DNA of 64,000 bases from contig CANTUQ010000017.1 of the NCBI GenBank assembly GCA_947683425.1, positions 3,162,001-3,226,000 of the forward strand, read 5' to 3'. The notes beneath the pieces were generated by a model that was not told the DNA's origin, searched no databases, and worked only from the letters and a program-made list of their open reading frames with translations. The stretch comes from Excoecaria cochinchinensis. Taxonomy: Eukaryota > Streptophyta > Magnoliopsida > Malpighiales > Euphorbiaceae. The position numbers and the translations under genes are program-made. This document shows, piece by piece, positions 1 through 10,482 of this stretch. Numbering within the stretch: the stretch's first letter is position 1; the number at the start of each line of letters is the position of its first letter.

Positions 1-693
1 TCACCGTTTAAGGTTTTGTATGGTCGACCGTGTAGGACTCTAGTTTGTTGGACAAAGTTGATGGAGTGGTCTTTTGTTGGACCAGAGATGATTAGGGATA
101 CAGAAGAGAAGATCAGAGTTGTGCAGCGGAATCTGAAGGTGGCTAAGGATAGACAGAGGTCTTACGCCAATATGAAGAGAAAGGATATTCGGTTTGAGGT
201 TGGGGACAAAGTATTCCTTAAGGTGTCGCCTTGGAGGAAAGTGTTGAGATTTGGCAAGAAAGGTAAACTTAGTCCTCGATTCATTGGGCCTTTCGAGGTT
301 TTGGAGAAAGTTGGTCCGGTAGCCTATAGGTTGGCTTTGCCGATGGAATTGGCTAAGATGCATGACGCCTTCCATGTCTCCATGCTTCGACGGTACAGAT
401 CGGATCCATAGCATGTGTTATCAATTCTGGACATTCGGATTCACTCGGATTATTCTTATGATGAGCAGCCAAAAGCCATTTTAGCTCGGGAAGTGAAGCA
501 GTTGAGAAGCAAGCAAGTTCCTCTGGTCAAGGTTCTTTGGCAACATCATGGAGTTAAGGAAGCAACTTGGGAACCAGAGGCGGCGATGAGGGTTCAGTAT
601 CCACAGTTGTTCAGTTCAGGTGAGAATTTCGATGATGAAATTCTTGTTAGTAGGGGAGAGTTGTCACACCCCGTTTTCCCCCTAGTAGTTTGA
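1..693 (+). pseudogene. Ty3/Gypsy polyprotein 3' end: integrase tail plus chromodomain (Del/Tekay-like)
   Basis: The frame is open from base 1 and reads the end of a Ty3/Gypsy integrase (SPFKVLYGRPCRT near the start, then a GDKVFLKVSPW tail motif and GPFEVLEKVGPVAYRL). A chromodomain-like end follows (LVKVLWQHHGVKEATWEPE, near 515-580). Chromodomains in this position are known for chromoviruses and are thought to steer integration toward heterochromatin. A single in-frame TAG at 409-411 splits the frame just after FHVSMLRRY, where intact relatives read through, so this copy is a pseudogene. The frame runs on into the LTR and stops at 691-693. The upstream part (gag, protease, reverse transcriptase) is off the left edge. 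Family assignment comes from motif recognition and the adjoining LTR type. Confidence 0.85.
650..660 (+). other. Polypurine tract of the chromodomain element
   Basis: The purine run GTAGGGGAGAG lies one base before the TG that opens LTR A. That is where plus-strand DNA priming occurs in LTR retrotransposons. It fixes the start of the 3' LTR at 662 and the plus orientation of the element. Confidence 0.75.
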
Positions 694-918
694 GCCATAA
701 TTGCATGCGTGTCTGTGAGTGTTTTGGCATGTGTTATTTTTATTTTGGATTATATACAGGAATTGTGGGCTTGGTTAGAGTGTGCATGCTCATAGGGTAG
801 TAGTGCGTGCATTAGTGAGGGTTAGTCTTGTGTGTGGTGTCTTGCATAGGTGTAGGGTGTGAGTGATCAAGATCCACCAAAGATAGGGTGACATGTGGCT
901 AGGGTTTTAGGAAGTAGG

Positions 919-926
919 TATAAATA
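919..926 (+). promoter_or_regulatory. TATA box of LTR A
   Basis: TATAAATA is followed by a GA-rich stretch (GAAGGAGAGAGAAGAGGGAG), a usual setting for a plant LTR transcription start. LTR E has a weaker TTTATAAG in the equivalent position near 16335. Confidence 0.6.
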
Positions 927-1654
927 GAAGGAGAGAGAAGAGGGAGCTGCCATTTTGCTACCTCTTTCTCGTTCTTTTCCTCCTCTCTCTATCTCCTCTT
1001 CCTCTTTTCTCTTTAAGTGTGCCCTAGCTTTGATCCAAGTGGTTTTTGGGTGGAAATTGATCATCTCTTAAGCTTTATTGGTAAGTTTTAGTGGGTTTCT
1101 CTTCTTCTTCATCTTTTCTCTTGATCTTTATTAGATGAGTTCTTAATCTAGGGTTTTGCATTTGTATGTTTTCTTGTGTTTCCTGATTTAGAAACGCCTA
1201 CTCGTGATCCCAAGGGGAAAGAGAAGGCGAGTGGGAGCGGAGCTTGCAACTAGGAGCATAGGAATTTATAGGTTTGGGAATTTATTTGAATTTGTTGCAT
1301 TTTTGTGATTTGGTATGTTTGAATGATTTTCTGGAAATTTTAGGTTTGATGAGGCTCATGTTTGTATAAATGTGATGGGTTTTAGTTTGATTTAAGTTGT
1401 GATGCATGATTGTTGAATTATTGGAGCAAATGTTAGGTTTGATGAATGTTACTGCAATTTTTCTGGGTTTGTTACTTTTGGAATTTTTATTATGTTAATC
1501 CATGATTTGATTGTATCAATTGTATTTAAGTTTTTTTTATGTTATTTATAATGATTAGGAGGTTCATTTTGAGGTAAGATGAAGTTTGGGTTGATTTGGG
1601 TTTGAATTTGAAAGTCTATTTTTTTCCTGCGTTTTGGCTAAAAATTGGAAGTCA

Positions 1655-2085
1655 CGACGCTATCGCGAGCACGATAGAATCGTGAAATCCAGTTTTCATG
1701 GTAAAATTGCGCGCTGTAGGCAAGATGCTCCGACTCATGAGGGGCTACACGATTCGTGAAGCCTTGGGCATGCATGACTCGTGAAGCCAGTCACGAGTCG
1801 GCTAGGAGTAGAGTACCTTCACGAGTCATTAAGCATTTCACGAGTCGTGAAGGATGCTCGTGACTCATGAAGGCGAGGGCACGGTTCGTGCTACTAGGAG
1901 CCAAGTCACGAGTCGTGCACTAGAGCACAACTCGCGAAAAGGCATTGGGCATCGACACGAGTCGTGTCGTCATGCACGACTCGTGTCGTCATGCATGACT
2001 CGTGTCCTTTGCCCCTTTCCCTCGCGTTTGGCCTATGGGCTACTATCACGAGCGCGACTCTTGTCGCGATCGCGATAGTGAGCCT
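1655..2085. repeat. Short-palindrome array in LTR A (CACGAGTCGTG units)
   Basis: At least ten full or half copies of a near-palindrome of the form TCACGAGTCGTGA or CACGACTCGTG occur in irregular spacing. The array ends in a TCGCGATCGCGA palindrome near 2073. The same type of array sits in LTRs C, E and G, and J has a diverged relative. Function unknown. Confidence 0.8.
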
Positions 2086-2728
2086 CTGCCTGGCCTATTT
2101 TTTCGATTTTTCCCTTTTCTTTTAAAATGAATTTCATATATTTTCTACATGTTTACTACTGTATGGGAATAAATATGCTTATGTATGTATAATATTGTAA
2201 TTTCTTCATGATAAGTTATATGTTATGCTTTGAGCATGATTTGTATTATACATGACCTGTAAGAGTCAGTTTAGTCGATAGTTAGGCATTCCTAATAGAG
2301 TTCAGTAGCTGCAGCCCTCAGTTCTGTTTTGGACCCTGATCAGGTCCCCGTTCGGATCCTCGTGATCCCTAATGTGTTTGGATCTTGTTTAAGATCCCTT
2401 CTATAAAATGTTTTGGAATGAGAAAATATGATGTTGCTTTTTGAATCGTACCCACGAGTACCGCCATGCGTTCACTTGTTATCCACTATTATGAGTCAGC
2501 AGGTGTTTTGTTTTGTTATGCTTATGAGAATGTGAATCCGAATGACTATGATTATAAGTATGTGAATCAGTTAATATATGAATGTGATTATGAGCCTTTG
2601 AATGCTTATGAATGTGATTCAATTATGATTATATCTCATATGATTATCAGCATATGTCATTATGTATGTGTTCTGCCGTGACGACCATTCTAAATGGCTG
2701 TCCACTTTATTGTTGTTTATTTTTCCCA

Positions 2729-2746
2729 CTAAGCGTTATCGCTTAG
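2729..2746 (+). other. Conserved LTR hairpin, copy in LTR A
   Basis: CTAAGCG, loop TTAT, CGCTTAG: a perfect 7-bp stem. It is preceded by a C-run plus ACT context and followed by CACGGGTGTTT. Equivalent hairpins are found in LTRs C, D, E, G and J, and a decayed one in B. Confidence 0.8.
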
Positions 2747-3151
2747 CACGGGTGTTTCATCTGTATAGGTGCGAAAGGTGATTAGCTTTTTGGAGAGTCT
2801 CCGCAAGTCTAGCCAACACAGAGGGATTTGATGATAGGACTTAGCTTTTTATTATATGATTCTTTTTGTAATAGTGAACTCTCATTGTATTATTCTTTTG
2901 TTCAGCTTCCGCCTTGTATTTTGGAAGATGTAATTATTTTGTAATATAAGAACAGTTTTGTAATGAATATTATTATTGCATCTATGAATGAATGATCATT
3001 TTATTTAAAAGCTTTAATTCCGCTGTATTTCTGTATGTATATTATGTGGGTGTATGTTTATTTTATCATTTTGTTTGGTGAAACCTTTGCTCATACGGGC
3101 TCTCAGTCTATTGCGGATGGGTTCTCTTACGTATGGGTAGGGGGTGTTACA

Positions 3152-4999
3152 AGACAAGACTACAGCAAGGAAAAGGTTTGAGTGGAATCAAGGTTGAACA
3201 AGTTGCCTAATTTTGCAAGGTTTGGGATTTTTAACTTTCTATAGATGCATGATTATATAATTGAGAATTTGTATGTGATTATGTGTGAATTGATAGATTT
3301 CATAGCTTGAAATCTGTAGATATGTGTGTTGATGATTGTAAACCATGAGCCCTAAGTTTTGAGGAAACTCTGCTCATATTTCACTAGACCTCCGTGTTAT
3401 GTTTTGGTCATAAGTGGAGTTTAAGAACTCGAAATTAAGTGATTTACTGCCTTTAGAACTATGACTTTCATACTTATAAAAGTCTCAAAAATGACCCTGA
3501 GCAAATTATTTCTCTCAGACCCTTATAATTGGCCAAAATAGAGTTTTCTCTACTTTGGCCGGTTCATTAGAGAAGTTCTGATTGTTTAGATCATATCTAA
3601 AGTTTTAGATGTCCAATTGACCTGAAATTTGTTCATTTGAAACTTAACATCCTACGGAACAATTGTTAAGAGGGAGTTTTGCCTAAAATCGAGGTTTAAA
3701 CGTCTGTTTAGGCTAAGAAAAATAGAGAAGTGAAGCAGTCCTGAGTTTTCACTTCTATTTTGCCTATTTTTGGTATGTCACGGTGATAATTAATTCATTG
3801 CCACCGTGGCCAATGCCGAGAGAAGGCAAAATTGCATATTTTTGGACCTTATGGTCACAATCAGTTCATTGCCACCTTAACCCTCCCCAGTTTTGTGTAT
3901 TTTATCTATTTTTCTTCCCGACTTCATTTCAAGTTCCTATAGATTATCAAACTCATGTATAACATTATGAAAAGAGTATATGAATGTTTGTCAATTGAAA
4001 TTATATGCAAATGATGCTATAGCATAGTAGTTTAATAAAGGAATTAAATGTATGCATGCTTTTTAATTATTAAACATGACATGGCATGTGATATTGATCA
4101 TATATGATTGAATAGATTTCTTATAGTGGGAATAAATGTAAAGTATATGGTTTAGTGAATGAGATTTATATGCATAAGCCTGAATGATCATAGAAGTGGA
4201 TAGATAAGCATGCTTATAAAGGGTTAAAGTGCAGCTGCCAGTGTGGCACCGTTTGTACCTAAATGTTGAATACCTTGTGTATTCCAATATTTGAGTTAGG
4301 TCTCTAGATGTTTGATACTGTTAATCAGTATCCAGAGTACCTATATCCACCATCGTTGTGAATTTAGGCTATTAAAGGTTCAGAATTATATATGAGATGT
4401 AGTGGAGGCTTTTTTATATTTATGCCTATATATGAAAGCAGTAACATGTTACATGTGAACGCACTTGAATATATGTAAAAGTAGTGATGTGTTATCACCA
4501 ATAATACCTGATGATTGCATGATTAGTGATATGTAGTGTTGTGTCATTTTGTGACTTCGAAAGAAGTCCTTTATTCTGTTTATCCCCACTAAGCGTTATC
4601 ATTTAACACAGGTGTTTTCCCGTGTAGGTTTGTAGGTTCGGACTGGTATAGAGTTTTGTTCATCTGTAGGCCACTAGGAAGCTTGAGTGGAGTTCTTTTT
4701 GTATAAAATAGAGTAGTGTTTTGTAAAAGGAGTACTTTTTTATAGTGATATTGTAAAGAGAATATAGTATATGAAGTGTAAATGTTAATTGTAATTATAT
4801 GAACATATGATATGGAAAATGATATTTTGTAATAGGCGAACAATGATGTTTTATAATATATATAGTTTTAAAAGTTTTTAATACAAGTATGTTTTGCGTA
4901 ATGGATATTTTCCTATTTTAATGTATGATTATATGTACATGTATGCGTATGTAATTACATAATGACCCGATATCCTCCCAGGGGTATTGGGGTGTTATA
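3152..4999 (+). repeat. Del-type LTR B, 3' part, interrupted by the element carrying LTR A
   Basis: Right after LTR A the sequence enters the middle of another Del-like LTR: AAGGTTTGGGATTTTTAAC matches the layout near 1280 in LTR A. It runs to a terminus GGGGTGTTATA at 4999, where the usual CA end has become TA. It holds a decayed hairpin at 4590-4607 (CTAAGCG, TTAT, CATTTAA). Its 5' part must lie left of the window, because the LTR A element is inserted in it. B itself cuts the Tat-2 3' LTR, which resumes at 5000. No coding sequence. Confidence 0.65.
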
Positions 5000-5042
5000 T
5001 AGATAACCCTAATTTAGGCTGCCTTGGGACTCTGTGTCTACA
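5000..5042 (-). repeat. Remnant of the Tat-2 3' LTR (first 43 bp)
   Basis: Read on the minus strand this is the start of a Tat LTR: TGTAGACACAGAGTCCCAAG, matching the openings at 17375, 44203, 52349 and 61378. It is directly preceded, on the minus strand, by a G-rich polypurine tract (AAAATTGGGGGCAAC, 5044-5057). The rest of this LTR is displaced to the left by LTR B. Confidence 0.75.
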
Positions 5043-6296
5043 GTTGCCCCCAATTTTGGGTAAGCTAGTGCATGGGTGCCTAGGTGCACCAAAGCTCAGA
5101 GAAAAGGAAAGAGACGCATACCTGAGGCTGCTACCTTCCCAAAGCATTCATAAAGTTGTGGCGAGTTTGACAAATGCCAGCTTGTTGACGTGTTAAGCTA
5201 GGCTCTTTGTGGTTAACTGACGTCGCCTTATTGGCATGTTACATTCTCATTGGGTTGATATTGGACAGATGCCTCCTAAAGAGCTGGTCGCTCCCTGGGG
5301 AACAATGTTGTGATTTGTATTATGAATTTCATCCTTTCGGATTGCACCGAGTCATTTCTAAACTTACAAAGTGCGGATATTCTTGAATCCTACCGAGCCA
5401 TTACCCTGACCATACTGTGATTATTATCCTCTTGGATAGTACCGAGTCCCTTCTAGACTTACGAAGTGCAGATGCCACCCTCTTGGGTTACACCGAGTCA
5501 TTTCTAGACTTATGAAGTGCGGATATTATCCTCCTGGATTGCACCGAGTCATTTCTAAACTTACAAAGGGCAAAAAACATCGTCCTGGATTGTACCGAGT
5601 CATTTTTAGACTTATGAAGTGCAAAAAACATCAACCTTGATTGCACCGAGTCATTTCTAAACTTATAAAGTGCGAAAAACATCCTCTTGGATTGCACCGA
5701 GTCATTTCTAAACTTACAAAGTGTAGAAAACGTCCTCTTGGATTACACCGAGTCATTTCTAAAGACTGCCTTTGATGTGGCTTATCATTAATGCCACTGA
5801 GTCGTTATACAAACTTTACGTTGATTGAGTTAATGAAGAGGCATCCGACACCGCCTTCTTATTGAAAAGACTTGTATGCCTCTTAAGAGGGCTTTGCGTT
5901 CACATAAAGAGTTTGAAAATTTACGCTCACTGAGAGGCTTAGATGCTCACTGAGAGACTTAGATGCTCACTGGGAGACTTAAACTTTGAGCCTCCCGATT
6001 GCCCCCGGCATGGTGTACATAAATAGGCTTGCTCTTTTAGATGTTCTCTTTGGTACGAATTCACAGGATTCCTTTTCCATGGGGACTTTATCTTGATCTG
6101 ATTATTAGCGTGGATGAGCACCGATGTTGAGCTGAAGTTGTCATTTGGCCCACTTTTGCATGTGAGGTTTATTTAGACATTTCTTGCAAAGTTATGTGTA
6201 CAAGAACATATATAAGAGATTGTGTGTGCATGTGTGAAATATATATGCAAGACTATATACAAGAAACATGCGCAAAGCATTATGTGCTAATAGCTT
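5043..6296 (-). repeat. Tat-2 internal 3' region (polypurine tract, minisatellite, untranslated)
   Basis: Noncoding part of Tat-2 next to its 3' LTR. The same order (polypurine tract, CCTAGGTG-rich segment, minisatellite, GAGAGGCTTAGATGCTCACT repeats) appears in Tat-3 at 37993-39888, and inverted in Tat-1 at about 51500-52348. It carries a 9-copy minisatellite and two or three short repeats near 5930-5990. No reading frame of interest. Confidence 0.7.
5335..5770 (-). repeat. Minisatellite in Tat-2 3' UTR (about 51-bp unit, about 9 copies)
   Basis: The plus strand repeats TGCACCGAGTCATTTCTAAAC at about 51-bp intervals, with positions near 5347, 5394, 5442, 5491, 5543, 5597, 5648, 5699 and 5747. 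Homologous arrays are at 38405-38935 (same strand) and 51775-52180 (opposite strand, in plus element Tat-1). Because 51 is divisible by 3, the array gives spurious repetitive reading frames. Confidence 0.9.
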
Positions 6297-7037
6297 TGTG
6301 ACGCGCGTCGAACCCGATCGTTTCTCGAGAGCCCGCTTTTAGGGCTCGAGATGGTTTGTGTTTTTAGATCTTGGGCAACATGAGATATTTTAAAATCTTT
6401 ACCTAATAGAACATTGGAGAAATTCATCTAATAACATGAAGCCTTTAGGCACCTTTGAGGTATTTTGGAGTCGCTACCTAATTTACAAGAAATTTGGAAA
6501 GTTCGTCTAATTTCGGGGGTCTAAACTAGAGAGTAGTTTAGAACTTCACTTTTTTTAATGTCTTGGTTGATTATAAATGAGTTTTTAATTATTAAATTTC
6601 CATCTTTCATCTCACACGGTCATACACTCAATATAAAACTCAATGCAAGACTATATACAAGAAACATGTGCAAAGCATTATGTGGTAATAGCTTTGTGAC
6701 GCGCGTCAAACCCGATCATTTCTCGAGAGCCCGCTTTTAGGGCCCGAGATGGTTCTTGTCTTTAGATCTTGGGCAACATGAGATATTTTAAAATCTTTAC
6801 CTAATAGAACATTGGAGAAATTCATCTAATAACATGAAGCCTTTAGGCACCTTTGAGGTATTTTGGAGTCGCTACCTAATTTACAAGAAATTGGGAAAGT
6901 TCATCTAATTTTGGGGGTTTAAACTAGAGAGTAGTTCAGAACTTCACTTTTTTTAATGTCTTGGTTGATTATAAATGAGTTTTTAATTATTAAATTTCTA
7001 TCTTTCATCTCACACGGTCATACACTCAATATAAAAC
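6245..7037. repeat. 398-bp tandem duplication across an LTR end
   Basis: Copy 1 spans 6245-6642 and copy 2 spans 6643 to about 7037; I judge them roughly 95% identical by eye. Each holds 52 bp of Tat-2 flank (ATGCAAGACTATATACAAG) followed by about 346 bp of LTR end (TGTGACGCGCGTC onward). Many differences are C/T or G/A at CpG sites. The duplication arose after the solo LTR inserted, because flank and LTR are copied together. Confidence 0.9.
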
Positions 7038-9031
7038 ACAAATTAAAGCATCGAGAAAAGCGGTAAAGAAAGCGATAAAATAAGTAAAATACAAAACAAA
7101 CTACAAAATGAAATTGGGACAAAAATACAATCCCCCAAAATATTAAAATAAATAAACAAATAAAAAATTGGGACAAAAAATACAATCCCCCAAAATAAGA
7201 AATTAAATAAACAAAATCAACTAACTAAATAACATTCATAAATCGAGACATTTATAAAGAATAGGAACATTGGTTGTTTCATATTCACTTAGAAAATTGA
7301 AGAGTTATTTTTTTGGTAAATATTGAGAAAATAGGGATGAGTGATCCCATTTTGAGAAAATTAACTCTTCTTTTAAAAGTGAATTTTTATGGTTAACTAG
7401 AATATTGGTTCCATTTTATTAGAAAAATTTCAAATTCATTAATAAAAATATTTTTATAATTTTCTTTTTAACTTGCTTAAAATAAATAAATTTATTACAA
7501 ATTAAACTAAATAATAGAATAAAAGACAAAATAACAAAAAATAATGAAAATAATAAAAAAAATGACAAATAAAACCAAAAGATGCCTCCGAATCTCCATG
7601 GATCCCCCATTTGCTAGTAAAAATGCTCACGCAAGAAAAAAAAAGATTTGTAGACAAAATAAAAAGAAAATAAAATTAACGTTAGCAAATAAATCTAAAA
7701 AATTAATTAAATCAAATAAATTAAATATTATCATATAAAAATAAAAATAAATATTATATTGACAAAAAATATTAAAATCATGCAAAGAAACTCATACCAC
7801 GTGAAAACGGATCGAAAACGGGACAAAATGGAGCAAAACGCACTAAAAGATGAAAAAAGAGGTTGAGGGGCGGCCTAGCCACTAGGAGCAGGCAGGCCGC
7901 CCCTCACCTCCTTCCCGCCCCTCATAGGCAAGGAAGGAAGCAAATGCACAATGATTCTCTTTGTTTTCTTTTCTCAAATTTCCATAAAAAACAATACTAT
8001 TTCATGTGATTTTATGTGTTATGATATGATTTTTATTGAAGAAAAATCATAATACATCTAAATATGCCAAATCAAAGCATAAAAATAATCAATAAAACAC
8101 ACATTTAAAAACTTATAATCAAGCAACAATGGAGGAAAAATAAAGAAAAAATTAATAGGAATTATAATTGAGCCCATAAATTTACCCTCAGAATTGTTGA
8201 TCTGGAGGAATTGAGTTATGATTTATTTTTCTTGTCAAAATCCTCAAGAAATCAGATTAAAAATAAACTAAATTTCTCTCTCTAAAAAAACTCAAGAAAA
8301 AATTTGAATAAAATAATAAAATTTCGCAATTCTAAGAAAATAGAATTGATTTCTCTATCTCAAGTATTGTTTTTTGATCATAAACAAAAGATTTCCAGTA
8401 GAAAAATCAAGAAAAAAAGAGTTTTTTTATCTCTCAAATCAAATATCAACTTCTTTCCCCCTTTCTCTCTCTAAAATCCTCTATTTTTATATCCTTCTAC
8501 TCCAAAAAAACCGATTTTTGAAGCAATTAAGTCAATTAAATTCCCCTTTTAATTTTGAAACGGAAAAACCTTAAAAATCCCCAAAAAAATGGATTAAAAG
8601 TAAAACAAATGCAAAAAAATGCATTTTGGCTGAAAATGGTGCCGAGGGGGCCACTAGCCGCGAGGGGCAGGATGGACAAGTGAGGGCCGCCCCTCAGCGT
8701 GCTTGCATACAAGCAATGCACACCCGCGCGGGCTGCACCCAGCGCCAGCATGCACCTAGCGCGAAGGGCTCCTGCCCTTGCGCATCGGCGGCTGCAAGCC
8801 TCCGAAAACTATTTTTTTTTAAAATATTATTGATAAAAATAAAATCACTTCCAACATTCTTTTTTTAATTTTTAAAAAAATTTATATATTTTTTATTATG
8901 ATTATTTTTTATTTATAAAAAAATAAATTTGACAAGGAAACGATCAATTCCAATCTCTTTACCTGCGAACAGGTGTTAATTTTATCACTGGATAACCTTG
9001 GTCTGGGTTGCCTCTGAACCTAGTGTCTACA
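6297..9031 (-). repeat. Solo Tat-type LTR (minus) inside Tat-2
   Basis: Left end TGTGACGCGCG (LTR 3' end) and right end TGTCTACA (LTR 5' end), minus orientation. Flanks AGCTT (6292-6296) and AGCTC (9032-9036) are a 4-of-5 target duplication. No primer-binding site adjoins the left end, so this is a solo LTR rather than the LTR of Tat-2. Because of the 398-bp duplication, the original LTR end is at 6695. A GC-rich island lies near 7860-7925 and another at 8640-8790, both with GAGGGGC-type repeats. The remainder is very AT-rich and noncoding. Confidence 0.8.
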
Positions 9032-10010
9032 AGCTCTTTGTGCAAATTATACGCATGTGATGTATGAGTGATGCTATACGTGCGAAGCATGTGCAAAGAC
9101 CTATATACATCTTGTGTATGCAGAAACTATGTACATGGAATGTGTACCTTATGGAATATGAACACTGGATGAGTGCAAAAATTGCATATGCGCGATAAGT
9201 ACAAGAGATCATGCGTGTAAATGCATGTGGGGCACCATGTATGCATGGAACAAAGTATTTAAATAAATATGCAAAAGATTGTACTTGTACGATGCACGTG
9301 AGATGCAAAGAGTTATGGAAATATGCAAAAGATTGTACATGCGTGACGTACGTGAGATATTGTATACAAATGTTTGCAAATGACGTATGCATGCAAAAAT
9401 GGATAGGCCAAATCCTAGGTGGTTAAGGAATTCATTGAGAGTACGACTCGGCTGTCCATACTGTCTGATGCCCCCAAGGATCTAGAAGTGTCATCTTGGC
9501 TTAGGAATTCTGACCCATAATTTTTTTAGAGAGAACCATTTGGTGTGCATCTTTGCCCCCTGGTCAACAACCATGCACCTTTTGCTATGAGCTATATAGC
9601 ATTTTGCCTCAAGATTCTGACTCGTGTCTTGCATTATACACTATTTGCCTGAAGGGAGGTTATTCAGATCGCCTTATCTCTTTGAGTATTGACAGTCATC
9701 TTCGAGTATTGAAAGTCATTTATTGAAGGTAGTGCGTCCCTTGTGGATTTTCACACTAGCTTTTCTTTGCGGGAAATGCTTCTCTTTGGGGATTTTCACA
9801 TAATCCTGTTTCTAACTTTTGCCTGGAATGGGTCCAACCAACTCTAGTGGCTTTTATCCATTTCATTTTTTCTTGTAGGACAGACTGCCTGATTTTAGGT
9901 TTTCACCCTGTCCTTTGGCCTAACTTTTGCTTAGAGAGCCAGTTACAGTTTTCATCTCTAACAATACTTTTTTTATTATTCTTTTTAAGGGTAGGATTTC
10001 TCACATGAAG
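9032..10010 (-). repeat. Tat-2 3' UTR, continued
   Basis: It continues the Tat-2 3' region. Segment 9411-10010 matches Tat-3 at 54930-55500 almost collinearly (CCTAGGTGGTTAAGG, TGTCTGATGCCCCCAAGGA) and, inverted, Tat-1 near 50870-51360. It is the uninterrupted version of the site where Tat-1 entered Tat-3. It ends at CATGAAG, where LTR C begins. Noncoding. Confidence 0.7.
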
Positions 10011-10463
10011 TGTAACACCCCCATCATCGCCCCCGTTGGAAGGACGCCGACGGGCGCGCTACCCGACGCTCACTCACACAGATAAGCACATGCACAACGC
10101 GGAAGCATACATTCATACATAACATACATACAGAAATACGGGTTAATTAAAAACTTGACTTAACTTGCGGCACAGACTGATCATGCAATAACTCACACAC
10201 ACACAGACACTAAGCGAAAGCACAAAGCGAATAATAAAAACAAAGGAATAACTTAACATAAAAACATACTACGTTTACATTACTCAAAAGTAATCTCAAG
10301 ATTCGTACATATAATATTACAAATACAATAATACAGAAATACATAAACTGAAGTACAGAAGCTGAACAAAATACAATACTTCTAACTCCTACGTGGCCGA
10401 CCTTGCAGAAACGCGACTCGAACGGAACCAAAACCTGCCACCTGCACGGAAAGAAAATCCGTG

Positions 10464-10482
10464 CTAAGCGATAAACGCTTAG
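10464..10482 (-). other. Conserved LTR hairpin, copy in LTR C
   Basis: CTAAGCG, loop ATAAA, CGCTTAG; the 7-bp stem is perfect, with a loop one base longer than in the other copies. The adjoining segment (minus strand GTGGCAGGTTTTGG) is shared with LTRs D and G. Confidence 0.8.

Larger units (their letters stand above)
662..3151 (+). repeat. Del-type LTR A, 3' LTR of the left-edge element (2490 bp)
   Basis: It starts TGTCACACCCCG and ends GGGGTGTTACA, which are near-inverted termini, directly after integrase, chromodomain and polypurine tract. It is homologous along its length to LTR E (16111-17374 and 28332-29535). It carries a TATA box at 919, a GA-rich transcribed leader, a palindrome array at 1655-2085, a conserved hairpin at 2729, and AT-rich sequence with TTGTAATATAAG-type plant polyadenylation signals after the hairpin. 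It contains no coding sequence. The element sits inside LTR B, whose 3' part resumes at 3152. The target duplication cannot be checked because the other end is off the window. Confidence 0.85.

Noticed and set aside
5335..5770. CRISPR-like array of regular repeats and spacers
   Set aside because: The DNA is plant; the 'spacers' are homologous to one another and belong to a 51-bp minisatellite in a retrotransposon 3' UTR.
9027..9392. 121-codon minus-strand frame rich in Cys, His and Tyr
   Set aside because: It arises from repeated TGCAAA and GTACA phrases in the Tat-2 3' UTR and is not kept in the equivalent part of Tat-3 near 43800-44200.
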